Part shown: in pieces, positions 9,960 through 21,439 of the stretch
Layout of the letters: every line of letters begins with the position of its first letter
Numbering within the stretch: position 1 is the stretch's first letter
NCBI GenBank assembly: GCA_963978905.1
Contig: OZ022256.1
Coordinates: 52,996,001 to 53,060,000 of the forward strand
Direction: 5' to 3'
Origin: Trichostrongylus colubriformis
Lineage: Eukaryota > Nematoda > Chromadorea > Rhabditida > Trichostrongylidae
DNA length: 64,000 nt
Made by a program: the position numbers and the translations under genes
Notes under the pieces: model-generated
What the model was told of the DNA's origin: nothing
The model's input: only the letters and a program-made list of their open reading frames with translations
Databases searched by the model: none

Positions 9960-12711
9960 TCTATATAACGTCTTGCAGGTGCTGGAGATAACAGTACTTC
10001 TCATTCATCAGACAAACTTAGGTCAGATGCTAGAAAACTTTTCAACATTTTCAACAACCTTTTCAAAATCTTTGCTGCCCTTTTCAACATTATCGTTCAG
10101 CATTCATCATGAGTTTCGGAACAGCTCAGTTTTTGAAAAAAAAGAAACTCGGTCGCAATGAAACATATCCTGTGAAGGAAGGTTTCAAGTGACTGGCGAA
10201 AACAAAAACTTGACCCTGGAGCTATACTAGTAGTGAAGATAATCCCTTTGTCCGCTAGAATAATGCTACGGTTCCGTCGAGCAAAGTCAATTTCTATTGG
10301 TAGGGTTTCTAGGGGATAACCACGTTTTTTTTGCACCTCTGCTTGTCAGGAAAACAAATTTCTACCTTTTTTTAAATCGATAACACCATGGCCACGCCCA
10401 TCCGTATTATCTGCGTCGTCCCCGAGCCCAACATATCACTCATATTTTCGAAAGACTCCATTATTTTTCGCATTCTTCCATATGGGGCTCGTAGAGCTCG
10501 CTCGAGTGGACAACCTCCCCTACCCAATATGTTTTTTAGCTGTTTTTAAGTAGTGGCATTCTCAATCGAGCCAGGATTCGGCCAAGGAAACGTGGAAGCT
10601 TAACGTCAAGGCAAATTGCCTCTGTGACCGGCTATACTGCTCACTACAAGCCCAAATATAGTCCCATTGATCCTAATCACACTAATTAAATCTCCCATCC
10701 GTGAAAGGTCTCCATTTCGAATCTTCATAGTAGGTGAAGGCCATAGGTCGTATGTAGGAATATTAGGAGAGCTTGCGAAACCGGCCTTCATTCCGATTGA
10801 TTTTCATGAAGTACAACAATATGCGAGCAATCATCCAAACGTTTCCATGATTTCGTACAAAGTGAAATGCGTGGCGCACTTTGCAAACCGGTTGGTGTGA
10901 TCAGTCTCATTTCACTTTTTTTTTCCACCTTTTCCCATTTTCCCATGGAACTCCACCAGCTAACCCTACAATCGATCAAAAAAAGTAGTGTCATCGTAAC
11001 TCGTCCACTAATGGGCGGGCAGTGAATTAGCTTCTCCACACTGTCATAAGAGCTTCTTTTACGGCTTGTTAAATTTATTATTATAATTGGTAATGCGCAA
11101 CAGATTTAGTGTACTCGTTAATACGAATGTTTATCGATTTCGGGACAGATTAGAAATAATCTCAGGCTTTTGTTCTCTAACTAACGAGACTGACGGATCC
11201 TTGAGTTTGACGAAAGGTCAGCGCTTTTGTTATAAGTCTATCCGGAGATTTTCACGGATGAAGCAGCTCAGATATCGTTTGCAAAGCCTGAATAGGCTGG
11301 ATTCAAAAGGATCAGATCAAATCTTCACTACATCCCCATCCCGCCCACGCCCATTCCACTCTCCCTCATGAGTTCTGTCTCTGGATCAATTCCTTACACG
11401 ATGTTGATGTTTTTTACTTTTAAGCACTTATCTTCATGCGCCATTTTTTGTTAAATTAGAGAAAGGAATAATTGTAGCAAATTATGGGAGAATTAGTAAA
11501 AATTTACTTGATAGATGTGAAGAAATAATAGAAGGCAAGAGATAAGGAGTAGATAGGTGTTCGTGTGCCTAAAGAACTTCGCATGAGTAGGTGATATTTT
11601 TGTGATAATTTTTCATGTATTTCGAAAAGTTATGATCGATAGCTTGTTTTTTCTGAGCCCTCCGACAGTATCATGCTTGAACCAATTTTCTGATTAAATT
11701 TTTTCATAAGGCAGCCTCAGATTGAATAACAATAATATCAGAACAACATGTAGCCCGAAGTAGCCTTCGACCAAGGTCGCCCCTCTCGTTCAAAGCCGAA
11801 ACCATCAGGTTGCCGAGTATGGGTACCACGGCTTTCAAAACTGTCCGACATAGCGAAACAATTGATTACATTGACCACGACACAGGGTCTTTATTCATAA
11901 GGCTATTTAATTATTCGGTATCCAGATACTTTATAATTTTTGCAAGAAAACCATCTTTTACTTAAACTTATTAGGAAATTTCGATCAAAGTCAATTTTTA
12001 TTCAAACGAATCCTGCATATTCGAATTTTATAGGGGGGGGGGGCGGTGTAGTTCCTACTAATGTAGTGACATAGACAATTTCCTCCATTCTATACTTGAC
12101 TCTGAGCTCGGCACTTATAAAGCTATCGATTTGTGCCGTAACATCCACGGGCTTACAACACATAGAAAAGCCCCAGATATATAACACGGAAGGGGATTAC
12201 ATGGCGCATCCCAAAGGTCCATAGCTCACGTTCCATGAGATCTTTTTACCCCCAACCATGGCAACGTCCCTAATCGCGATTTCGCTGTCCAAAGTTCCCT
12301 ATATTGGGAATACAATTCGAAAAACAAGTGGGCAAAAACCAGTAAAACTTTCTAATGCTAATCAATCACTTAGCGGTGCGCTACGCATTCCATTTCTATT
12401 CAGAATCATTGAGGCGTCTGAATGTGTTCTAGGTTTCACAATGGTCGTTGCATTCTTGGCTCTCTCCTATGCCCTCGCTCCAGCTATGTAGCCGTTTTTC
12501 TCCTCCCTAGAGCAGTAAAGCAATACGAAATGGGGTTGCATTTCTGTTACGGTTTACTGAGTTCTCAGCAGATTTGCTCTGAGTCACTGGCTCCCAGACT
12601 TTTTGAATCTCAAGATCATTCAAGAAGTCACCTAATTAAACTTATTCGGAATTCCCCTTCTGTAAATCCATGTACATAGACCAGCGGTATGCAAGGAATG
12701 ACTCAACCTTA
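9960..12711. other. No supported gene
   Basis: Short competing open frames occur on both strands near 10600-11040 and 12250-12680, none with matching splice signals. A poly-G run at about 12032 follows ATTTTATAG, a context shared with 30920-30937. Confidence 0.4.
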
Positions 12712-12780
12712 GGCCGCTTCCATACTTTGCGCACCGACGCCGTCACGTGCGCCGTCGGTGCGCAAAGTATGGAAGCGGCC
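12712..12780. mobile_element. Harbinger-like MITE, 69-bp near-perfect palindrome
   Basis: Arms GGCCGCTTCCATACTTTGCG... and their exact complement (28 bp) surround a 13-base loop. TTA lies on both sides (12709-12711 and 12781-12783), the 3-bp target duplication of PIF/Harbinger elements. Related ends occur at 16901-17086 and 47039-47194. Confidence 0.75.
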
Positions 12781-13933
12781 TTACTGTTATTGCAGTAATG
12801 TGGGTGCTACTGAAGTTAGGGGGGGGGGCGATAAAAGCATAGGCCACGTTCAATTTCTGCTTATTGCGCTCTGAAGTTTATTTTGAACTTTATTATAGCT
12901 GAACTAAGAGAACTAATAATTAGCTCATCTATGAGTATATTCGCTGCAACTTGACTAAATAGCAATTTAGGCATATTTGTCTAAGCCTAGAAGGAAGGAA
13001 TTTCCATTCTTCGTATGGGGTTTACACAAAGTTGGAAAAAACAAGAATTTCTCTCCTTTCTGAGCCGTTTTTTTTTGCAAAATTAGAGCCTGATTCGGGT
13101 AGTGCTATAAACTCTCTGCGCTCTAACCATGGCGTTAAAACGCAGAGCACTGCACGCATTTAAGTCCTGTAGCGGCGTAAATTGTTACAGTAATCATCAA
13201 TGTAAACAAAAAGTAAATAATCATAAGTCCGAAAATATCACATTCAAAAAGAAAATGGCAAATAACTAACCTTCAGAAACAGCAACAGAACTGCGCAGTT
13301 GCCTGTCAAGAGTGATCGATAGCCCTCCGTTAGCGAACTGTCACATGTAGAGAGGATTGACCGGGGAGATCAAAATCCGTGTAGATCCAAAAATACGATA
13401 TTTTTCAAGAAATACAAGAAAACTTTCATGTGTATATACTTCTCCTTACGAATTTACAAATATAATTTGAAATAATTACGATCAACATTGAAAAATATTC
13501 AGACAACAATCGGCAATGCTTCAGTAGGCCGTAGCTATAGTGTGCCCATGAAAATTTTCGTGGAAATTGACATTTGTCACACTGACAAAAGGCGCCACCA
13601 TCATACCTATGTATGTATGTAAGATCAGATCTAACCTACATACACCAGCCAATCCTTCAATTACTGAAAATGATTCACTTGATGAGAGGCTCATTCTGTA
13701 TGTTCAGCAGAGATACATTCACAATTATAGATCGACCCTGTCCATGAGTCATTATATAGGCCAAATAGACAATCGTCTATGCAAATAGGGTTGAAATGAG
13801 TACGTGGCTTACTCTTGAAAACCTCAGTACCGGATTCTTTTGAGATTCTTTTGCTACTTATTTGCTATTTTGTTTTATTGGTTATTTTAATACCATTTCT
13901 CCTTAAATTCTTCCTGAGATTTTTTTCCTGAAG

Positions 13934-14595
13934 CTTTTCGTCATTCTCTGGAATACATCAACCTAGGTGGCAAGGTGAGTGATTGAAGTCGCGTGGTTTT
14001 ACGATTTCGATTTCCTTTTGAGCCAAGCCTGAGAAGGATAATCTTTGATTTCACTTGATGACAAAAGTTATATTGATTATCGTTTTATTGAATAGTTATT
14101 GATCACTGATTTTTAGGAAATAGGCGATTGTAATCTCAAGATTGGAGCCCTCTTCGCAACTTCTCTAGCGCGGCGTGAGCGGCCATAGAAGGTATCGCAA
14201 CAAATTCCGTACTCATCAATCGCGGCCACCTATACTTATCATTACGCTACATCCGCTTACTCAGGCAGCTCTCCCAGTGACCATAGAAACGAACCGGATT
14301 ACTGTTCTATTTCCGTCACGTACGTAGGTTATAGGGTTCGCTTGAATACCGGTAGGTAATGCGGCTACTCCACTTTTTATATTCCCCTCTAACCCCAGTG
14401 TTTTAGTCATTTCTCAATATTTTAGACTCTTATTTTCGTGCACATACTATGCAAACAAATACAAACAATGTAAATGCATCGATTTCCTGTACTGCATTGT
14501 GGTTCCGGTTTCCAATTTCCACGACCTGGAGGGGCATGGCTGCATTTTATGCGGTTTCTATATATTCGTCAATATTTTTTAAATTCCAAGCATAA
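13934..14595 (+). CDS. Candidate four-exon partial gene, unrecognised
   Basis: Exons 13934-13974, 14117-14174, 14265-14351 and 14426-14595 keep one frame through three introns. Donors are GTGAGT, GTGAGC and GTAGGT; acceptors are TGATTTTTAG, CTTACTCAG and ATATTTTAG. The translated pieces look protein-like: HSLEYINLGGK, then EIGDCNLKIGALFATSLAR, then EPDYCSISVTYVGYRVRLN, then a C-terminal exon with a hydrophobic stretch (AAFYAVSIYSSIFF). No family is recognised. The third intron uses a less typical TTTTAG acceptor, and chains of short open frames can arise by chance. It could be an upstream part of the Ig-like gene at 17125, but nothing shows that directly. Confidence 0.25.
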
Positions 14596-15449
14596 ATATC
14601 CATTTCCGTTCACCATCACCTAAAGTGATGATTCTCTGAATAGTATGTACGAGGCGGAAACAGGCGATTCTAATTTCATCAGCCATTTTACCGACTTTTT
14701 CCACACATCACTGATGTTGATGAGGGTTTGGGGGCTCCAGTGCCACATATTCCACATTATGTTGCTACATAGTTTGGTTGAATTTCTCTCTCACATTATT
14801 CATGGGAGTTTGTTAAAATTCAGCCCATCAGTGATTGCGATTGTGCCCCACCGAGCTCATTAGACACAGTCACATTCTCATATCCCGGGTAACGTTAGCC
14901 ATAGCTTCGATTTCAGTGAGGTTTTTTTTCGAAGATGTAATTCCATCGTTTCGCATATAGGAAGCGATGTTACCTCAAAAGTTAAAATAGAAACAATCTC
15001 ATAATCCACCATCCATCCCACTCAACCCTCGGTGCACCCTTTTCAGACTGAGGTTTCGAATTCGAGGTTAGAACCACGGATTCACCGCGTGACGCTTCCT
15101 TATGCGATTCACGCGGGGAATCCAGTCTCGCGTCATCGGGGTCCAGATTGTGAAGGCATGCGAAAGTCCGCCGGAAAGTCAAAAAATATTGGTCTAAAGT
15201 AACCAGCAAGGTACATATTAGGAACTTAGGTACTTTCATAACGTTTCACCGAATCATATGACCACTTGATCGACTAGGGAGAGAAATATTATCTGGTGAG
15301 TCTGAAGCTGAGTTGGCAGGTGTAAGGAATACCGAAATCCGAAAATTCAGTTTTCGATTCCCTACTACACTGTTTTGTCTTGAAGTAGCGTTTTCCCTAG
15401 CGCCATCCGCCTGAACTGCTTACTCGACCGCTCTATGGACTTCAAAATA

Positions 15450-16128
15450 TTGGGTAGTCTAAAAAGTTTTTTCGTATTTTCAAATACCGCTTTTTTCCTC
15501 CAAACTGCTTTCCAGCAATCTCTTCCGCACATACACATGTAGTACAAGTCCACACGCATCTATAGGTATTATTGTCTTCCATCTCCCGGATAACCCTTTC
15601 CGGCAAAATAAACATATCAACGGTCAACCTCATTTTCAATACAAAAATTATAAAAAAATTTTTACTTTGAGTGGCGTTGGACAGGAGAAGGAAAAGGTGA
15701 TAATCCGATGGAGCAAGATGAGGGCTATAAGGTGGATGGGGCAGCAATCTTTATCCAAGCTCGAGAATTTCGGCGAGTCATTTTTTCACTAGTGGTAAAA
15801 TTTTTTTTAAATTTTTTTCTTTTAAAAAATTCTCGAGCTTGGATAAAAATTGCTGCCTTATAGGCCTGATCTTGCTCCATCGGATTATCACCTTTTCCCC
15901 TCCCTGTCTAACGCCATTCAAAGAAAAAAGATTTGGAATTGAAAATGAGGTGACTTTTAATATTTTTATTTTGCAGAAAAGGGTTATCCGGGAGATGGAA
16001 GACAATAATACCTATAGATGCGTGTGGACTTGTACTACATATATATGTACAGAAGAAATTTTGTGGAAAGCAGTTTTGAGGGAAAAAGCGGTATTTAAAA
16101 ATACGAAAAGACTTTTTAGACTACCTAA
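15450..16128. mobile_element. Palindromic mariner derivative, copy A
   Basis: TA-flanked (15448-15449, 16129-16130) with ends TTGGGTAGTCTAAAAAGTTT and its complement. Both arms are inverted copies of a mariner 3' half: the left arm, read on the minus strand, encodes PPYSPHLAPSDYHLF, the mariner third-Asp motif, and the right arm encodes the same motif (DLAPSDYHLF) with a small deletion. The centre is an AT-rich hairpin near TTCTCGAG. It has no catalytic N-terminal half and cannot encode a transposase. Confidence 0.8.
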
Positions 16129-16279
16129 TACTTAAAATGAGCTGTCACTGTCTCCTTCTGATTGCCGCAAAAATTTAATTGGACTTCTTCGAACCCCCCC
16201 CCCCCTGGCGTTACTATAGACCGCACTGTATTCGTAAGTTTGTTTTGCGTTTATTATGATTTCGTAGCCGTAAAAGCGC

Positions 16280-16322
16280 GCCTACGCTAGCAATAAATAA
16301 ATAAATAATAATAAATAAATAG
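16280..16322. repeat. AAAT-type microsatellite
   Basis: AATAAATAAATAAATAATAATAAATAAAT. Similar tracts lie at 18460-18475, 24980-25003, 28613-28653 and 29586-29620. Confidence 0.85.
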
Positions 16323-16900
16323 GCGTCTTGAAGCTACCACTCGTCCAGATCATACTATGAAGTACTCGAAGTTAATCCACATAGTTCATGAAGTAGCCCT
16401 CCATCACTAAAGACACCGGAAGGGGGTAATTTTGGCCTACGGTAGAACAGACGTAGTTCGAACGAGTTTAAGTGGTCGCCATTGCACAAACTCGCCAATT
16501 TTACGCCTTGGCATGGTGCCAAGAGGGGATGTTTCTATTATAAAGTTTTTTTTTCCTCCTACTTTTTCCTTTGTTCTTTCTAATATTGTTTCTAGATGTA
16601 CTTATATGAATGCTAATGTAGTTGGGAATGACCACTTCACTGCGCCGGGAGTCAGGTGCTACAACTAACGTTGGGCCGCGGACCGTCTCCCACAGCGGAC
16701 AACTCGGAAAGTCAGTGTGTTGATGCGAATGGGATGCGAATACACACCACAGCGTCGCGCTTTTGAGTCCGGGTTTTTTCGCCTATTATCGCTTCTAACC
16801 TTCAGTGTTCGTTACAGAATGCTCATTTCTTTGTACCTTCCTCTTGTTTTGGACCCCTTCCGGTTCTTTCAGGCGATGCAAATGAACACCTAGCGTATTA

Positions 16901-17086
16901 GGCCGCATTCATACTCTGTAGTGCCAGCTGCAGGGTGTGGCTTGTGGCTACGTGTCTCTTCGTCTCCGTCTCTGGCATGTCACCTTGCCTCGGTGCCAGC
17001 GTTTTCTCTGCACCTCCCCCGTGGCACTCTGCCTCACTGACTGTGAACGCAGCCACGCTCTGCCGACACTGAGTATAAACGCGGCT
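16901..17086. mobile_element. Harbinger-like MITE, 186 bp
   Basis: Ends GGCCGCATTCATACTC and GAGTATAAACGCGGC are imperfect inverted repeats flanked by TTA on both sides (16898-16900, 17087-17089). It ends 38 bp before the putative exon at 17125. Confidence 0.68.
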
Positions 17087-17124
17087 TTATGATAGAACCA
17101 CGCTGGAGGATCCTCTTCAATCAG

Positions 17125-18468
17125 ACGGGAGATCGCTGCTTTTAGTTCGAGGCCGTAGCATTGCCATGTTGAGAGTGGAACCAAAATTTTGTATTGCGGT
17201 GAAAGGTAGACTCGAAATTGAAGTGCTTACACTGTTACTCCCTTATGGGTGAGTATCCTTATGTCAGAATTTTGCACCGTGTGGAGCTGCGTCATCACCG
17301 AAATCGATTACAAAAGAGGATCAAGTGCATATCCTTCTCCGGTTTAACTCGTTGACTTCGACAATTTATGAGTATCTAGAATGTTCTGAAACATACTCAA
17401 AAGGTTTCCTGATGAACTGAGCAAAGTTTTGAGAATTTTACGAAAACTGACCACCCTTCTAAGCCTGCGCACTCTCTGCAGTCTAAACTTTCTTGAATCT
17501 TCAAAATTTTCAATTATGATTGTTAAAATTTCTGATTTTCCACCGCTCTTTAAAACCAAAATTCGGTACCCCTATTTCTGTTCAGCTTGGTTCTGTAACA
17601 TTTGCTTGCACACCATTAAGACAGCATGTGAATTGGAGCATTAGACCCACGGCCTGGATGCAAACGCCATTCAAAGATCTCAAGAAAGAGAATTCTTCTA
17701 GAGTTGTATACGACAGGGACAGGCTTATACTACACAATGGTGAAAGGCTTATTTTGTTGTTCTTGGCTAATCGGTATATGACATTTTGACGTGAGTATAG
17801 GCGTTTATGGTCGATTACCTTTTCCAATGCCCATAACAGGTGCTGTTATCCAGTGGTCATAGTTGAGACTAAAAATGCATTTTTTTCGACCGACCCTCAA
17901 TAAATCGACCAGCGAACTTGTATACCTCTACTCATCAGATCACAGCAAAGTTATAACTTCTCTATCTTCCTTAATGGTATATCGTAATCAGTGTTGTTAC
18001 CATGCCCAGTGCTGCCTGCGAAATGCCCGGTATTAGTTACGGTATGCAGTTCTGACAGATGTAGGACTTATAATAATCTTGTCTACGGCTCATATTCAGT
18101 GGTTCAGTGGCACAATTCGTCGAGTCAATGTGAGTTGGGAAGGAGAGACAAAGTATGGCAATATTCGTGTATAGCGTGTCATTGCACTGTATACACCTAA
18201 TAACACGTAAAGGACCTGTCACGACTTCATTTCTAAAGCATGTAATATCAATGAATATTGTAATATCAGTGTAATACTTTTTATGCAGAGTGAGAGCGGA
18301 TGCGAATTTAAGATTACGTCATACTGCGTCTCCCCCGAACCCACCACATTGACCGCAAAATTTGTGCTTTTCCTTCCAAAGTCTATGAAAACAATTTTTG
18401 CCCAAGGTGTCGAGACCCATCATCATCTTTCATTTGCATTCAGTGTGCCCATCATTTCAAATAAATAA
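17125..18468 (+). CDS. Partial gene: Ig-like C-terminal exons, possibly semaphorin-like
   Basis: Five exons join in phase: 17125-17205, 17268-17341, 17586-17739, 18059-18129 and 18289-18468. Acceptors are TCAATCAG, TATGTCAG, CTGTTCAG, TCTGACAG and TTTATGCAG; the last donors are GTGAAA and GTGAGT. The third exon starts LGSVTFACTPLRQHVNWS, which has the Cys and Trp spacing of Ig strands B and C. The next part reads DRLILHNDVGLIII then SGTI, resembling the D-x-GLxI...SG motif of semaphorin Ig domains, with a second Cys in ESGCEFKITS. The stop at 18466 overlaps an AATAAA (18460-18465), so the last exon may double as the 3' end. The first exon has an alternative donor (GTGAGT at 17249) that would break the phase. 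Upstream exons, including any sema domain, were not found. That this is a coding gene is moderately supported; the family name is inference. Confidence 0.42.
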
Positions 18469-18935
18469 ATAAATATATGAATTATCAAAAAACGCTCATC
18501 ATCAGATCAAATGCAAAGTTATATTGGGGTAATTCTTTTTTGAAAAATGTTTTTCTTAATTCACCATTCAAGCGAGAACATCAAATATATAAGAGGCGAG
18601 AACAATAAATATATCAGATTTTGTTTTATGGCTCTAATTATCGACTGCAGCCAAAGATGCAGAGAATGATGTTACCTTTATTGATCGCTATGCCTTTTAA
18701 TTTATTCTATATTTAGCTAGGGAACTTTCGCGTATTTAACTCTCATTATTTTTTATATTATTCCTATACTACTACGTATAGTGATTGATTATCACCTCTC
18801 CTCTCGATGCTCTAGCTATCGTTATAATTATGCTATGTTATCTATCCAAAACAATGTGATGATTTCCCACGTCCGTATCCCAGAAATGGTCGTGGGAGAC
18901 ACTTCTAACTCACTGAAGCATCAACTTTCCAGATC

Positions 18936-19964
18936 ATGGGTGCATCCCAATCTACAAATCGAGCTGCCAAGTTTAGTGGATCTCGGAGGCGTATTCAAAG
19001 TTGCAACAGCGGTAAGAGCTAGGTGTCACTCAAATTATAGGCCAATCAATAATAAGAACCTATATACCTACTAGATTGGCAACAGCATAACACTATGCTG
19101 AGAGCTTGTTCCACGCAAATTCATTCATATATCCTAAAGCGTACAACTGTTCCTTTCAGCTCCGCCCACAGCTCCAGCAGTACGACGTCAGCTGTCACAG
19201 CGCAACACGAATCGAAATGTGAAGGAATTCTCAAAATTTTGGTCTGATGGTGAGGAGTCTGCCACAAAACCTTTACATTGCTCTAGCTTTTTTTTCAAAT
19301 TTCAGTTTTTTTCAGTGTTGATCATTACAGGTGGTTCGTTCCGTCCGAAAAGTGGTGGTCCTAGACGAAGTGAGTCAGTGAGACGAAGTAACAGCGTGCG
19401 CCGAGCAAGAACGATAGGTGAGTGAGCGAAATTGGGCAGCATTTATACTCGGCCGACTTGCAGCCAGGATTGGCTGTAGCAAGGCCAAGTGTCACAGTTC
19501 CATGTAGAGCACATTGCACAAAACTATGACATCGGAACTTTTTCCACGAAGCAAACACGGGGACGCTCGAGGAGAGCGACACTCCGCCGCAATCAATACT
19601 TATGCATTGCGAAAGCGTTCCGCTACTCTTCCGCCGAGTGTGAACGCATAGCAAACCCTTCTTCGACAATTCCAATATTAAAAAAATTTTTCCAGCAGTG
19701 GAACAACCGACGCAAGAAGTGATCACACCTTTGTCGACACCATACATAACACCACGAATGAAATGGAACTCTCAACAATTGTGCGAATTTCATCAACGAC
19801 CGGCCCGTTCGATGTCACAACACAGCGCCTATACCGCATCACCCACCCCATGCAGCCATTACGACGATGATATCATCACGGAGTTCACCACGGCACGTAT
19901 TCAAGAAAGCAATCCGGAACAATTGTACGCAGTGCGATTTCCTCACGAGACCGCCATTTATTGA
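18936..19964 (+). CDS. Four-exon gene for an unrecognised 173-residue basic Ser/Arg-rich protein
   Basis: Exons 18936-19011, 19160-19249, 19331-19417 and 19696-19964 join in phase, and the stop is TGA at 19962. Donors are GTAAGA, GTGAGG and GTGAGT; acceptors are TTTCCAG, CTTTCAG, TTACAG and TTTCCAG. The ATG follows an acceptor by three bases, which suits trans-splicing, and the protein begins MGASQS, matching the G2/S6 pattern of N-myristoylated proteins. Residues 1-84 are basic and serine-rich, with RRSESVRRSNSVRR-type repeats that resemble kinase or 14-3-3 sites. The C-terminal half is mixed and ends in a short acidic stretch (CSHYDDDIITEF) and FPHETAIY. I do not recognise the family. No membrane segment is visible. 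The first exon could instead be internal, making this the cytoplasmic tail of a longer protein. It is convergent with hst-3, 2.8 kb from that gene's stop. Confidence 0.58.
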
Positions 19965-20889
19965 TCATTATCGATTGATAGCTAAATTTGCTGTGAACTT
20001 TTGGATATGGTAACCGAAGTGCTCAAATTTGGATTTGATTATTTAAGGACGCTCGCGTCGAACTCTATCAAGGCATATATTCTGAGAAAATTCGCATCCT
20101 ACTCACTTCCCCCGCCATGGCGATAAATGCGCGCGTGGTTGCGTCGCGTGTGGTCGCGTCGCGCGTGGGGCTATTTCTCTGACTTGCTATGAGGAGGAAT
20201 TGTGGAAGCTAGGCCAAATGATTCCTAGGTGAAGTGCAACTATCAAATAGAACACGTAAATCGAAACATGTAGGTGCGGCATCGCGATCCTCGACTTCGC
20301 CTTTTGACTGAGCCCATGGTGAAAACTCCGCACCCGTCGCATTCGCGATGGCGCACCGGCTCCTCGTGCTCTACCTTCCGGCCGCCGCCCCGCTCATTGC
20401 CATCCGTCTTCGTATCTTCAAAAACATCTGTATTTTTCATGCGACTAAGTATTGTTTATTTGTTTTGTGAATATGAAATCGTGTATTTTCTTATTATTTC
20501 TTATCAACATTCCATATTATTAACTGATTCGCTACTGTGCTGTTGATTATTCCTTATCCAGGTATTTGCTGGCTATATGAGCCATTTCGCAATTTGTTCG
20601 GGTCACTAAACGTTAAATTGTTCACAAATCTACGCTTATATGAATCAACTTTGAGTGAATCATTCACTGATTGTTATCGTGATTGTTGCTGTCTGTCCTG
20701 TTTATGATTGTTCGCTTGGGCAGAGAAACAAAAACTGCGGTGTATAGACGCATTCAAAAGGGAAAGGAAAAACTGATAACTTCAATTTGAGATGCGCCAA
20801 GTGAATTCATGCAGCCATTTGCAGAATTCATATGAATTAGATAAGCATAGTGATAAAAATGTATGAGAAAAACAAGGTATACCAACCCA
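19965..20889. repeat. Intergenic; contains a 15-bp GC-rich tandem repeat
   Basis: Between the 173-residue gene and a MITE. At 20131-20170 a 15-base unit (GCGCGTGGTTGCGTC) is repeated about 2.6 times. The rest is unremarkable and no clear AATAAA follows the stop at 19964. Confidence 0.55.
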
Positions 20890-21022
20890 CAGTCCATTTC
20901 ACAGCGCTGGATAAGGCATGGCTGAGTGGCGAGAGTGAGAGTGTGTGGCGGGGTGAGAGAGTTCGAAACATTCCACTCCAAGTCCGTAGGCCACGTCCTA
21001 TCAAGCGCTTCGAAATGGACTG
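20890..21022. mobile_element. TA-type MITE, second copy
   Basis: Starts CAGTCCATTTCACAGCGC and ends GCGCTTCGAAATGGACTG with TA to the right (21023-21024). The inner GGCCACGTCC block matches the copy at 7430-7549. The left flank reads CA instead of TA. Confidence 0.7.
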
Positions 21023-21259
21023 TACATACTCAATCCGAGTCAGACGCAAAATGAACAACTAAGTATATGATGCACAACTGCTATGATACCGTAACCCATA
21101 ATCAGAGTAACTTTTATTTTAGACTCAAGTTCAAGCGGTCTTGAATTTGTTATCATTCACTTCGATGCTATTACTCTAAACAGCTACTACAATTTCAAAA
21201 ATGTTTACAAACAGTAAGTTGGCTAAATCAAAGACCATTTAGTATTTCACAACATCTAA

Positions 21260-21434
21260 ATATTGATTTTGATGTTTTTCTGATTTTTGCTAGCTGCTGA
21301 TTTTCGCCGCAGCCCACGATGCGAATGTTTTTAGGAGGGTGCTGAGTTACGTGGAAAAGCTTCGGTCTCGCACAACGCTGGAACCCGCACTCCATGCTTT
21401 CCGGGCATATGTGCTAAACCATTACACCATAAGC
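21260..21434 (-). repeat. tRNA-like SINE copy 5
   Basis: Minus-strand head about 21434-21364 (B box GGTTCCAGCG, mutated), body GAAGCTTTTCCACGTAACTC and tail CATCGTGGGCTGCGGCG then AAAATCAGCAGCTAGC. More diverged than copies 1-3. Confidence 0.6.
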
Positions 21435-21439
21435 CCTTT

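Noticed and set aside
14982..15239. Minus-strand frame with hydrophilic sequence (PRESHKEASRGESVV)
   Set aside because: No acceptor at its start; the sequence contains self-similar GATTCACCGCG blocks, so repeat origin is more likely.
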